From: Glandiceps talaboti
Lineage: Eukaryota > Hemichordata > Enteropneusta > Spengelidae
Reading direction: 5' to 3'
NCBI RefSeq assembly: GCF_964340395.1
Contig: NC_135553.1
Location: 22,413,949-22,477,948 of the forward strand
DNA: 64,000 nt
The notes beneath the pieces are model-generated. The model was not told the DNA's origin. It ran no database searches and worked only from the letters and a program-made list of their open reading frames with translations. The first letter of the stretch is position 1, and the number at the start of each line of letters is the position of its first letter. The position numbers and the translations under genes were made by a program. Shown piece by piece: positions 11,801 through 22,703 of the stretch.

Positions 11801-13926
11801 CAACTCTGTATATATAAACAGAAATCATGGTATAAACATTTTGAAGATCATCTTTTCTTTATCAGGACATAAATCAAAATACTCCTAGAAATAGTTGCTA
11901 CCATGTGATTTTACTACAGAAGTCATGTTATGGGTCAGCTCTCCGTACAGCCATCTTGTAACAATTGGCAACATTGTATTTTCTCCAGACTCTGCTGACG
12001 GGTGGAGCCCTGAACTGCAAAAGTCTGGGTAACCGAGACTATAGGAACCCATGACGTGAACATGTGACTTGGACACCCACTTCATTTTACTCAGCAATGG
12101 GGAACAGACAATAAAAGCACGACCAACAGGCTTTAAACGTCCGAAATCTAGAAAACAAAATGACAGTGGTTAGACAATGTTGAAATAACCAGGAGACCAC
12201 TCGACAAAAAAAAAAGCATAATGACTTATATAGCCCAATTGCTATAAGTTACAAGTTACTGAATGTTTCATAATTTTGATTCCTTTCAGTTAATCAACTT
12301 CATGTTTGTACCACCTTACTTACGAGTTGTGTATGTTGGCACTGTCTCATTTCTATGGGCTAATTTCCTTTGTTATGTGCGCAGAAGAGTAAGTGTTTCA
12401 TTTTATAAAAATAACTGAAACTGCAAGTTTGGTATTTTATCCTAATATTTCAGTTTAAAGGGACATGTTCAGTATTTTACTTCAATTTTTGTTTCAAAAT
12501 AAAATGTAAATTATATGTTACCATTCACTGGCAATTGTTTAAACGCCAGTCGCCACTGGCAAAACTCCCACTGTATAAAATGCTGTGATATTGTGGTCTG
12601 ATCGTATCTTGAACTCTGCAAAAACTTGTACTTTGAGATGAACACTCGGACCATGAAGTTATTCACACATACTTTGTTACTAAATGTATGTTTTGGTGAT
12701 TTATTAGTTTTTTTGGACAATTTGACCTTGATCAGCTCATAGGCTATCAGCCTTTTTTTAGCTGTGATTTGATACGATTATGATATATGATATGATATAA
12801 GAATAAAGTGACTTTGTTTTATTCACATGCATGTAGTATGAGAATACAGTATCACAGCAGTTAATTCGATGGGAGTGACTACTAATCATTAAACAGGTGA
12901 CAGTGAAGGGTAAAATATAAAGAAACCTTTTATTTGGAAATGAAAATGATGAAAAATACTTACAAGATGCAGACCATGTCCCTTTAAACATAATAACAAA
13001 GCTATAGTGTACTGCACATTGTAAGTAACATCTTTGTGAATAAAACTAGAATTCTAACATTCAAACGTTAATGTTCCGACTTAATCTGTACATTGATTCA
13101 TAACAATGGTGGATATGGTTCCATCACACATGATGGTTAGTTCTTTTTTTCATAATAGCTATAACTTATTAATATACATGTATGTATGCTATACTTATAC
13201 ATGTTTGTATATCAGGAATAGTAAGCTTACAAATATATGAGCAGAGAATAAATGAAATGACCGAAGAGGACTAAACAAATTCATTGTGACTGGTCTATTT
13301 CAAGGACTTCCGAATAGAACATGCGATACATTTGAGTCTCTGACTAGATTTATTGATATGATTTGTTTTATCATAGCTGAGTTCAGTGCACATACATGTA
13401 GGAGTATATTAAAAACCATCATTTGGTGGTCCCTGAGTAATTTCTTGAGTGGTTAGAACCAGCTGGTTGGAATATTGTATTCTAACTTTGAACACATTGG
13501 AGCTAAGATAAATTAATGCACAGACATGATCAGTTTCGAATTCAAAACAATAGCTATATGTGATGTAGTCAGTACTGTAGTTGAACTTCAAGTTTGTCAC
13601 CATAAAATTTTTACAATTCCTTGACTCAAGGCAGAGATTTGAATTTTCGTGAATACTAACTAGTTAAAACACATGTTAGAATCATTAATGAGATAACAAA
13701 ATCTTGCTAGAAACTACATGCGCTGATGCAGAGAGTCCACTTATGGTAGCTAGAGTTATGTTATGATAGCGTTTAAGCAACATCATATATATCATATACA
13801 TTATTTTTATTATTCTGACCCTTTTCATCTTTTTTTTGCTTCAAATTTTAGCACAGTGCAGAAGTTGATTTGAGTGAAATAGTGGAGAATGAAGTGGTGG
13901 AGAAGAGTGTAGAAGTCAAAACATGA
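8827..13926 (+). CDS. MPV17L: MPV17L-like protein, copy 2 (4 exons, 194 aa)
   Basis: Coding exons are 8827-9136, 10526-10626, 12290-12388 and 13852-13926 (TGA at 13924). Exon sizes (310, 101, 99 bp) and phases are identical to copy 1, and only the last exon differs in length. The protein closely follows copy 1: same MSRVA start, GIFAASE-TQE, FNGPFNFTWFRLLD, KDDIF, FWVPAQLINF and LWANFLCYVRRR. The C-terminal tail is longer and rich in E and V. Donors are GTAAGT, GTGAAG and GTAAGT. Predicted to be a four-helix peroxisomal or mitochondrial membrane protein, as for copy 1. Copies 1 and 2 are the younger pair of the cluster. Confidence 0.9.
11633..12049. mobile_element. Foldback element with about 70-bp arms, intron 2 of copy 2
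   Basis: The left arm carries GTTACCCAACTCTTGCCGTT, GAGGGCTCCAC and AGTCTGGGGAAA. The right arm is its reverse complement (TTTTCTCCAGACT, GTGGAGCCCTGAACTG, GGGTAACCGAGACT). Single related arms occur near 45705-45770 and 49452-49530. No coding content. Confidence 0.8.
12453..12988. mobile_element. TIR element, GTTTAAAGGGACATG ends
   Basis: The left end GTTTAAAGGGACATGTTC and right end GACCATGTCCCTTTAAAC are inverted copies 536 bp apart. The interior has no coding potential. Probably a MITE in intron 3 of MPV17L-like copy 2. Confidence 0.65.
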
Positions 13927-14324
13927 TAACAACTGTGAAGTCCCTTATCCAATCAGGACACTTCTTATAATTTATTAAAATGATATTAATATAAATCAGG
14001 ATATCTTTTAGATACAAAATATGAAGATGATCCAGCACAGTTTGTTGTTGGTAGATTTTTTTTTTGCACAAATAACATTTTAAGAAATCTTGAATTTTAA
14101 TTGTATGAGGCAGGGCAATTTTAATATCCCTCCGAGTGCATACATATATTTTTATTTTACCTGTATACAAGTGCCATTTCCTTTCTTCTGATTGGTTAAG
14201 AACCATCATGTGATTGTGCAATATACATACCACTGAATTCACATTCGCATAAATTTAAAGATGATTTTCCTAAAACTTTGAAAATGCCAAATGCCATGTA
14301 CTGAACACTATTTTTGTATAAGTC

Positions 14325-14697
14325 CAAATAAAAAAAGTTGTTTTGTTCTGGTTACCTGACCCCACCTAGTTTTTCATGCTGACCCTAAACTTATTTTAAC
14401 GTATTCGAGAAAAATAATAATAAAATCACGAAAATCGTGAAATCTCACATGAAATAGTGGATGCGGAAACTGACATCAACTTAAAAAGACAATATAAAAC
14501 TATTCCAAATTCTAAAACCAATCTGTAATGGCTGTACATCTGATAGGAAGAAATAAACAACACAGACCATTTGGAAAACAATGGAAAACCTAAACTAGAC
14601 ACTCATACATGAAAAAAAATATAATAAAATAAAATAAAAATCTACCCACCTATTTTAAAATGTAATCGGAACCACACAAATTTTTTTATGCCTAAAG
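14325..14697 (-). mobile_element. MITE family C copy 2 (inverted)
   Basis: Reverse-complement copy of the elements at 7572 and 16577: GGTTACCTGACCCCACC near the left edge and AATCGGAACCACACAAAT followed by TATGCCTAAAG at the right edge. Confidence 0.8.
14327..14332 (+). terminator. Polyadenylation signal of MPV17L-like copy 2
   Basis: AATAAA about 400 bp after the stop codon. It abuts the edge of a MITE family C copy, so the signal could come from the element. Confidence 0.45.
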
Positions 14698-14870
14698 TTT
14701 ATTATCTTCTTCTTTTTTTTAAATGCATTGCAATCACGAAAATATGTTGAAGAATTTGTTGTTTGTTGCCACCTGTATACTGGTGACTTTACTAGTATCT
14801 CATGTCCAATCACAGACCCTCAATTGAATCACTCCAGAGTCTATGGTCCAGTTTACTTTACGGAAAAACA

Positions 14871-15109
14871 TACAACCCATAACACTAAAGTAAAGCGTTT
14901 TCTCTGTATATACTACAATCATTTATAGCATCATCCATATCAAGTGTAAAAGTATACTGTGTGTTCATTTGCTAATTGACCACATTAGAAAGGCCACATG
15001 CTAGGCTTGTAAATAAACCAATTGAAACAGCATACCTTTACACTTGATGTGAATGCTATAAACGAGTGTAGCACACAGAGAAAGTGCTTTACTTCAGTGT
15101 AATATCAGC
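14871..15109. mobile_element. Foldback element, about 80-bp arms
   Basis: The left arm (ACACTAAAGTAAAGCGTTTT, TTATAGCAT, ATCAAGTGTAAAAGTATACT) is repeated inverted on the right (AGTATACC-like, TTTACACTTGATGTGAATGC, AAAGTGCTTTACTTCAGTGT). A further copy begins at 63966 and runs off the window. Confidence 0.75.
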
Positions 15110-15800
15110 AAACTAAAATAGATGCAAGCTAACACTATTATTTTTGTATGTGGTAGTGTGAAGTGTAGTACATGTAGTACATATGGTGATAACAGTGTCT
15201 TGGTAATGTGGATAAGTAATAACCCTGTAATCAAAAGTAGTGTAAACAATGAAAATGGTTGAATGTGCGGTCGCAAAACTTTCTATCAGAGATGCTACCC
15301 TACTGTGAGTGTAAGTACACTGGTGTCCATTGATGGCTAATGTCAATAATAATTTTAGCTTGTTTCTGTTGAAATTTGCTGATAGCTTGATTTCCATTGT
15401 TGTATTTTTTTTTGTGAACACAGGAAAGTTTGTCCAAAATATTATATAATATCAAAGCTCATACAGTCAGCTGTAGTTGAGTATCAACCATGTTTTCACA
15501 GAAATATCTGCCAAAAGTCATAAATGTGTAACTCCAAATGTTTTTTTTAATGAACGGATTCATTTTAGATGTAACGATTTGGCACTATTTCAGAGCAAAT
15601 TTCAAAATTCTAATTTTCTGATGTATTTATTTCCAAACTGATAAGGTTGACTGCTTTTTAGGTTCTTTCTGAAATTTTCATGGTTCTTTAAAGTTTTATA
15701 TCACATAAAAATTCTTATTGAGTTTCCATTTTCCAGCTTTTAACAGTCTCACAATAGTTAGATAAGTCTGTAAGACTAGGAAATGACATCATGGATAATA

Positions 15801-16122
15801 ATATGCAAATTAATATAATTAATATGCATGTTTATCTGTATATCTGGTTTCATTAGGTCATCTGTGGACATAAAACTCAATGTGACCATTATACTTGTAT
15901 TGACATTCTATATTCATATAGTTGTATTACGTTGCATAAAATGTTTCATATTACAAAAATAGGATGGTAATATGCAAATTAATCTCATTAATATGCATGT
16001 TTTCATTAGGTGATACATTAACATACAACTCAATCTGTGCCATACCTGTAGTGACATTCTATATTCATTTGCTTATAGTACAAAAATAGAATGAGATGCA
16101 AATTAATCTGATTAATATGCAT
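15801..16122. repeat. Three spaced ATGCAAAT/ATTAATATGCAT palindromic blocks
   Basis: Blocks at 15801-15829, 15970-15998 and 16095-16122 each hold ATGCAAATTAAT, a 3-bp centre, then ATTAATATGCAT. The intervening DNA (TGACATTCTATATTCAT) is also repeated, so this is a decayed tandem array with units of about 125-170 bp. ATGCAAAT is the POU/Oct octamer; function is not shown. Confidence 0.6.
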
Positions 16123-16329
16123 ATATTTCTGTGAAGTATGTAAAGATAGGTATAATAGATTTATCGAACTAATACTTCTTGAAGTGTGGATTTCTTATGA
16201 GAGTAATATGCAAATTAGGTTCATCAGTATACAAGGATATTATAGACAAATATTTCTGTTATTTTCCAAAGAATGAACACACATGCATATACCTCAGTAG
16301 TGTATACATGTATATACTTTGTACATTTA

Positions 16330-16555
16330 GATATTCTCAAATATTTTTCTTCATCCAGCAAAGGAAAATATGGGTGTCCTGAAGGTCCTTGTCACCTTGA
16401 GTCGCTAGTGACTCATAGTGACAACCCTTAGTTCATAAGTAGTTTTCAGCTGAATGAAGAAAAATATTGGGAAATGATAAACTTATTCCTTCTCAAGCAT
16501 AATTTACGAAAAATAATGGTGATTTTGAAAGTTTTGACTCATATTTTGAACACCA
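16330..16555. mobile_element. Palindromic repeat family E, copy 1
   Basis: Inverted arms AATATTTTTCTTCATCCAGC and GCTGAATGAAGAAAAATATT surround a 100-bp centre. They are followed by CAAGCATAATTTACGAAAAA. Related copies lie at 46690-46928 and 53920-54180. Confidence 0.65.
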
Positions 16556-16576
16556 TAGAACCAATGACATGGATGT

Positions 16577-16950
16577 AAGGCCTAAGAAAAAAAATTGTGT
16601 GGTTCCGATTATTCCCAATTTTAGAATAGGTGGGGTAGGTAGATTTTTTATTTTTATTTCATTATATTTGTTTTTCAGTTGTGAGTGTCTAGTTCAGGTA
16701 GTTATGTGTTTTCCATTGTTTTCCAAATGGTCTCTGTGCTATTGGTTTCTTCCCAGCCATTACAGATTGGAAGAACAGTTTTATATTGTCAGTTTCTGCA
16801 TCCACTATTGCTGGCGAAACTTCACAATTGCCATGATTTTATTATTTTTTATGTATAATATGTAAAAAAAAAAAAGTTTAGGGTTGGCAGTGAAAAACTT
16901 GGTAGGGTCGGGTAGCCGGAACCAAACAATTTTTTTTTTTAAGGCCTAAG
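16577..16950 (+). mobile_element. MITE family C copy 3 (best preserved)
   Basis: Begins AAGGCCTAAGAAAAAAAATT and ends TTTTTAAGGCCTAAG. Inside the ends, GTGTGGTTCCGATTA faces its inverted match TAGCCGGAACCAAAC. About 374 bp, no coding content. Confidence 0.85.
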
Positions 16951-17694
16951 TTGTCATGACATAGAACGATCAGGGTTAATATAGTCCATATTTTCTGTTG
17001 CAAGACAGTAACTCGGCTTGTGCATGGTATATATATATACATTTTTGTACTTGTATTATTTATGTATTATTTATGTGTAATGTTCTAACATACTACTGTA
17101 AACAGATGAGAATTAGAACATTAACAGTGCAAAACTGCAAACACTAACTAGAATAAAACACAAAAAACACACTGTTGCAATAAACAGAGGATACCTAGGT
17201 AGGGGAAGATAAGCTTCCCCAAACCCAGACACCAAGAAAAATTCCCCAAGGAAAAAGGGTGAAAAAAACAAAACAAAAAAACTTACACTTCACATCCCAA
17301 TTTCTTTCAAAAACTGCCATGTGATCATGACTGAAAAGGGGCATAATATCACAAATAATAATGAGCTCATTATAATACTATAAGCTTGGCTTATATTACT
17401 CATATATAATGTTATTCACAGTGTCTATTTGACTAGCTGGTATTGCATGTACTGTGAGAAGAGTATACTACAAAAGGGAAATCAGTCACTGTGCTGGGAT
17501 TCGTTGCATAAGAGATCTAGAATAATAATGAACACATAAACTCAATAGATATGTATATAGAGTAGCTGTAAGGTTGTTATGCAAGTGTCTGGTGGTAGTA
17601 TGTATGCAGTCGTGTAGAGGTGATATGTTTACAGACACATCTGAGTTTAACATTACCTTACAGAGAGTAAAATGAGAGATAATAACCCAGATTT

Positions 17695-17943
17695 TACAGT
17701 AGAAATGATGTTAGCTTGGTGTTTCACCATGGGACATGTTTTTGATACAATAATAGACTTATTTCAACTCCAAGCTAACAATAACAGATACCAAACACAC
17801 AGCACTGCAGGATCCTTCACCCAATCGCATTAAAAAGTGATAAATCATTGGAATTCTTGAACAGTGCAGTAGAAACAGGCTTCTGCTGAACACATTACAC
17901 ATGGACTTGATGATTTTAATGGCTTCAATTCTTTATATATAAT
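17695..17943 (+). mobile_element. MITE family D, partial copy
   Basis: Carries ATGATGTTAGCTTGGTGTTT, the internal segment with ACTAACAATAACAGA-like sequence, and CACATGGACTTGATGATTTT without a hairpin. It therefore serves as an empty site for the insert at 18465. The right TIR is lost. Confidence 0.75.
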
Positions 17944-18253
17944 TTTTTTTTCATTTGAGGTCTCAGAATGTGTAAAAACTCACATCTCAAAAGTGAAATA
18001 CCATGTTAACATCATTTGTACTGTATCTCTTTGTAAAGCTTTTTTTATTTAAAAGATGTATACCTTTCAGTGGATGTTACCGTGAAACAATTTTGACAAT
18101 ACATCGAAATTGTAATTGTACAGGAAAACCTCACTTGCAGTAAATGTTCGGTGTCACATATTTTGAGTTAAAAGATTTTAGTAGAGGAACTACTATACAT
18201 TTGAATAATGTACTCATCTTGCATTGCTGCACCAACATGTATATAGGGTAAGA

Positions 18254-18721
18254 TACAGCTAAACATGATGTTGGTTTGGTGTTTCACTCATGCATGGACA
18301 TTACGTTTTTGACACAAAGATAGACATATTCCAACTCTAGACTAACAATAACAGAGAAACAACAAACAAACACAGAAGGATCCATTGCCGAAACACTGAT
18401 AAGCATTACTATTCTTTCACAGTACAGCTTTTAATGAAAACATTACACGTGGACTTGATGATTTCTCAGACCACTAAAAAGAGGTATGAGATGATTTTAA
18501 TGGCTGCAGTTGTAATACTAATCAACATACATAAGGTGTGGGCGATAGTCTACACACACTTTACATAATGACATGCAGAATATCAATTTGACTACTTCAA
18601 CATCCCACTGTGTGTAGCACCTCTAATAATTTTTTTTTGTATTGGAAGTTATGTCTGAATGTGAAAAAAAAATAGTATGTAAGATGAGTGAAACACCAAA
18701 CCAAAATCATTTTAGCTGTAA
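18254..18721 (+). mobile_element. MITE family D, full copy containing a hairpin insert
   Basis: The left TIR TACAGCTAAACATGATGTTG and right TIR CAAAATCATTTTAGCTGTA are inverted matches; the copy is about 470 bp. It has an extra 26-bp hairpin at 18465 not found in the copies at 17695 and 59172. Confidence 0.85.
18465..18490. repeat. 26-bp hairpin insert of the CTCAGACCACT group
   Basis: CTCAGACCACT opens the insert and TATGAG closes it. It is flanked by ATGATTT on both sides (18458-18464 and 18491-18497), extendable to GATGATTT if the last G is counted with the duplication. It interrupts the family D sequence GACTTGATGATTTTAATGG, which is uninterrupted at about 17905 and 59423. Confidence 0.8.
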
Positions 18722-18997
18722 TAAATGTCTGTACTCCGGTAAATCGATGCAAAGTGCCATTCAACCAATCATGTAAAATGTATGCTACCATAGAAAGCTT
18801 AGTGCAGATAACGTATGATAGAAGTAAGGAAATATACAATTGTAACATCTTCGCTTTTATAATATGTAAGCATATGCTATTTTTAGAAATTGGTAGTGGT
18901 TATATTCATTGAAATAAAGAGAAATAATGTGTCCATTTATTGTTCTTGATAAAAGGTGTTCATCATTCAAAGAGCTCAATTTCTGAAGGCGTTCTGT

Positions 18998-19088
18998 TAG
19001 ATCATAAGATACGTCGTGTCGTTCCGCCCTCCTTGAGGGGTTGACCGATGTGTGAGGGCGCCCCGTCACGGAGTACCTATTTACAGAC
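18998..19088 (-). mobile_element. MITE family B copy
   Basis: TACGTCGTGTCGTTCCGCCC, then GAGGGGTTGACCGATGTGTG, AGGGCGCCCCGTCACG, and TTACAGAC at the end. Reverse orientation relative to the copy at 60626. Confidence 0.8.
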
Positions 19089-19553
19089 CCCAACACTTTT
19101 GTACTTTAGATGAACATCACAATTAATGACAAAGCTTTTCAATTATCGATGTTCCCACCACTGTACTGTCGTTGTTTAGATAGATAACAGCACTTTTAGT
19201 CTGTCGAATACACGTATATATGTAGTGATAGTATGTTGCCGGTTGAAAGGTGTTGTTATCCGAAATGCTATCGATCAACTACTATCGATCAACTACTGTG
19301 ACCTTGTAGATGTCAACTTTGTGACAATTATTGTAACTATAAGTATTAGATCGGAAGTAAAAAAATGTAGGTTTTCGAATTGAGAGATGAAATAATAGAT
19401 TGATTCCCACTCATTGTTACAAAATAGTTTCAAAATGACATTGAAAGATGTCAGAATCATCATAGAACCTCCACCGTTTGGAGTTGCCCCTCCCCCTTCT
19501 TTGTACCTCCATTAGTCCACTGACATTACTTGTCTGTGATTAGTCGGATCATT

Positions 19554-19570
19554 CTCAGATAGTGGTCTGG
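19554..19570. repeat. 17-bp remnant of the CTCAGACCACT hairpin group
   Basis: CTCAG is joined directly to ATAGTGGTCTGG, as if the centre and part of one arm were lost. The flanks GGATCATT and GGATCAGT match at 7 of 8 positions. Confidence 0.45.
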
Positions 19571-20010
19571 GGATCAGTAGATGTTTACACTCACTGCGTA
19601 ATCAAAACCCCCGTGAGTTTGTTCCAGGATTAGCAAAGTACTAATTAATTCAAAGTTGATGGAAGCGGCTGCACAAACTTTACTACAAATTTTCAATGTC
19701 AATCCCGGTAGAGAGTTGCGAATTCTGTCAAACACTGTGTCAACATTTTGACATCTTGAGGGTACGTTATAAACTGATCAATCTGATTAAAATATGATGT
19801 GGTGAAAGCAGCTAAATGCTTTATTTACCTCTATTTCTATCGTTTTGTGTCTTTTTTTTTGTTCCGAGTGATCGCGCGTTAAATTAGGAAAATCGTGATT
19901 ATTCGTCCTGTATCCGCGCGCGTACCATTTAATAGCTGCAAGCAAGGAAGTGTCACGTGTAGTATACATGTTTTGTTGTCAAAGGGTCATACTAGTAATA
20001 TCATGAATAT

Positions 20011-20028
20011 AGGTCAGGTCAAGTCAGG
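20011..20028 (+). promoter_or_regulatory. AGGTCA half-sites upstream of MPV17L-like copy 3
   Basis: AGGTCA at 20011 and 20016 and AAGTCA at 20021. The first and third are 10 bp apart (DR4 spacing), about 170 bp before the chosen start codon. Similar array at 2255. Function is inference. Confidence 0.35.
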
Positions 20029-20186
20029 ATATGGTAGGACTTTGCATAGTTAGACACGCCTACTCATTGATTTACTCGTCGACGCGTCACCGGCAAGCCG
20101 AGAGGTTTTACAAATGTAATAGCCTACCAACGGTATCACCGCACTGTCAGATCGAAGGATTAGTACCTGGACCCGGGACCTGGACT

Positions 20187-22409
20187 ATGGCCACTACCGT
20201 ACTTCGTAAGATACTACGAAGTCATCTGTTCAGAAATGCCGTATTTTATGGCGGAATTTTCGCACTCTCCGAGGTTACACAGGAAACTATAATGAACTTT
20301 GAAGAATACGACGGCGCCAGAATAGGTCGTATTGCCTTTTATGGATTCTCATGTCACGGACCAGCTAACTACGCATGGTTAAATTTTATTGAAAGACAGG
20401 TACCGGGTTTATCGTTACGACGGATTGCTGTGAAAGTTGTCATTGGACAGTTTACTATCAACCCGGTAATAGTTTCAATGTTTTACGTGGGTAGGTAGAT
20501 GAAACACTGTCATGGCTATATCCATTGTTATTATAATGTGTAACCTTGTACTCATTACATAATATTACTACATTAGTACATAATGATATGAGCGCATATT
20601 AACAAGTGGCTGATATTACCATCGTTGGTGGCGCCCATTAAAATCTCCACACGTAATGTAGACATTGCAGAGAAACAAAGTCCACCAATATTGAAAGAAA
20701 TTAATATTTTTTAAAGTGATACCATCTACATTACAAGTGTAGCAGTTAGTAATGTAATATAGTTAAAATGCGCAAATATTGAGCACTGTTGATTAAAATT
20801 TACTAAAAAACATGTATGTTCAGAGTCTTCAGACCCAGGCTGTTGTCGCTTACATGTAAGGCTCAGAATCTCTCCATGACAGACAATATTATCATTTCCT
20901 TCTCCCTGGGCCCAGCTTGTCCCATAAACTATACACCAATAAGGGAAGAATTGAGCTTCATTTCTAATCAACTGACAAGTAATTTCGATTCACAACATAG
21001 AAATTTGTTTATGCATAGTAAAAATACATGTATATACTATTAATAACTATTCATTGTCTGTTGATTATTGTAATATGAACATGTTTGTAGAAATTTAAAC
21101 TATTGTTGTTCTAATTTCTTTCTTCCTTTTTACATGAAAAGTTACCAATGCCTTAGAAGGCAAACCAGATATTTTAGCTGAACTCAAAGAGAAATTCTGG
21201 AGGACATATTTTTTTGGACTTTGCTTCTGGCCCCCTTTTATGGTAAGTGTCGTGTGTGTGTGTGTGTGTGTGTGCATGTGTGTGCGTGTGTGTGTGTGTA
21301 TGTGTGTGTGTGTGTGTGAATATAAACAAAAATATGCTACAATGTCCTGAACAAATTAAATTAATATACAAATAAAGTACAACATACATTCTTCCAGGTC
21401 TCCATTGCATTGTGGGAAATACTTCTATGATTGCTTATAGTCTAGGTACTAGACCATTGAGCAATTATACTAATACACTTAAACAGTGATATAGCACCAG
21501 AGGCACTGCATGTCGAAGGCTTGCTTGAAACTGGAGCTGCACAGAGGTACTCTCATCCTTGGCTTTTGTTCGGCAACCTTTGATCCGAGCACAGATCCGA
21601 GGTCTTGTTTACAAGACTACATTGATTGTTGTGTGCAAATACAGAATTGGAGGCTTTGTTCAGAATAGAAAACATACATGTGCATCACACAAATACAAAA
21701 CAGCATTCTATAGGTATAAATTGTTTCAACATATGTATAACTGTACCTTAGTGCTACAATTTTAATTCTTCCTAAAATAAAAGATATTTTTTTTTTCAAT
21801 TTTCGTTGTAGTTCCTAGCTTTCAGAGTATTTCCACACCACTACAGAGCTGCTGCAATAGGAGTCGCTGGTCTACTTTGGGGAAATTTCTTATGTTTCAT
21901 GAAAACTTTGGTAAGCATTTTGTCAGATACATCATCTAAATGCCGTGATAGCTGATTTTATAATTGTATGTCTGGTGCCACAACTATTGGTGTATTTCAG
22001 TGGGGATATTGTACATCAATATCAGTGACACATCAAAATTCAGATTAGACAAAAAAAATGATAACAAATTCTAAAAGCATACTATGACAGAATTCCATGA
22101 TGTATGAGTACAAATGTGGTGTACTCAGAGTATTTGCATGAGTACTTACATTTACTTTGAATGATGGTTCACTCTCAATTACATCAAAGATATTTCCTTA
22201 AAAAAGTTATGATAAAAAATTGCATGATGCATACATATAAATATATATGTGTGTGTGTGTGTGTGTGTACGTACGTGTGTGCATGTGCGTGCATGCATAT
22301 GTATGTATGTATGTATGCATGTATGTATGTATGTATGTATGTATGTATGTATGTACATGCATGTATGTACGTACGTATGTATGTATGTATGTCTGTCTGT
22401 ATGTGCGTG

Positions 22410-22441
<32 letters not shown>

Positions 22442-22481
22442 TGTATGTATGTATGTATGTATGTATGTATGTGTGTGTGTG

Positions 22482-22512
<31 letters not shown>

Positions 22513-22662
22513 TGTGCAATTTTTCATAGTAACTTTTCTTTATTCTCCTTCTTTGAAATACATGTAGCAGTTTCATAGTGTTCATTTTATCTTGTTTTTC
22601 AGAACACGCCTATAGAACAAGAATCCAAAAGCCTAGAGAATCGACAGATGACTCAAGAATAA
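20187..22662 (+). CDS. MPV17L: MPV17L-like protein, copy 3 (4 exons, 187 aa)
   Basis: Coding exons are 20187-20490, 21142-21242, 21812-21910 and 22603-22662 (TAA at 22660). Phases 1,0,0 and exon sizes 101 and 99 bp match copies 1 and 2. The sequence is more diverged: GGIFALSEVTQETI, HGPANYAWLNFIERQVPG, FYVG, KPDILAELKEKFW, TYFFGLCFWPPF and LLWGNFLCF. The KEKFW-TY block is nearer to vertebrate MPV17L than copies 1 and 2 are, so this may be the more ancestral copy. The usual Q and N of the WPxxQxxNF block are M and A here. The frame is open upstream to an ATG at 20031. I chose 20187 because it aligns with the N-terminus of the other copies. Introns are short (0.57-0.69 kb). Confidence 0.9.
21247..21318. 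repeat. (TG)n microsatellite
   Basis: TG repeat with a few CA and TA interruptions, a few bases after the donor of exon 2 of MPV17L-like copy 3. Confidence 0.95.
22247..22511. repeat. Compound (TG)n/(TATG)n microsatellite
   Basis: About 265 bp of TG then GTAT tetranucleotide repeat with CATG and TACG interruptions, in the last intron of copy 3. It opens spurious frames on both strands. Confidence 0.97.
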
Positions 22663-22697
22663 TATTTTGAAAAGAAGATTTACCAAATTAAATAATT

Positions 22698-22703
22698 AAT
22701 AAA
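22698..22703 (+). terminator. Polyadenylation signal of MPV17L-like copy 3
   Basis: AATAAA 36 bp after the stop codon. Close, but plausible. Confidence 0.5.

Noticed and set aside
22161-22585. Several long overlapping frames of C/M/Y/V or H/T/Y/I on both strands
   Set aside because: They come from the TG/TATG microsatellite. The same holds for 27795-28181 and 54307-54649.
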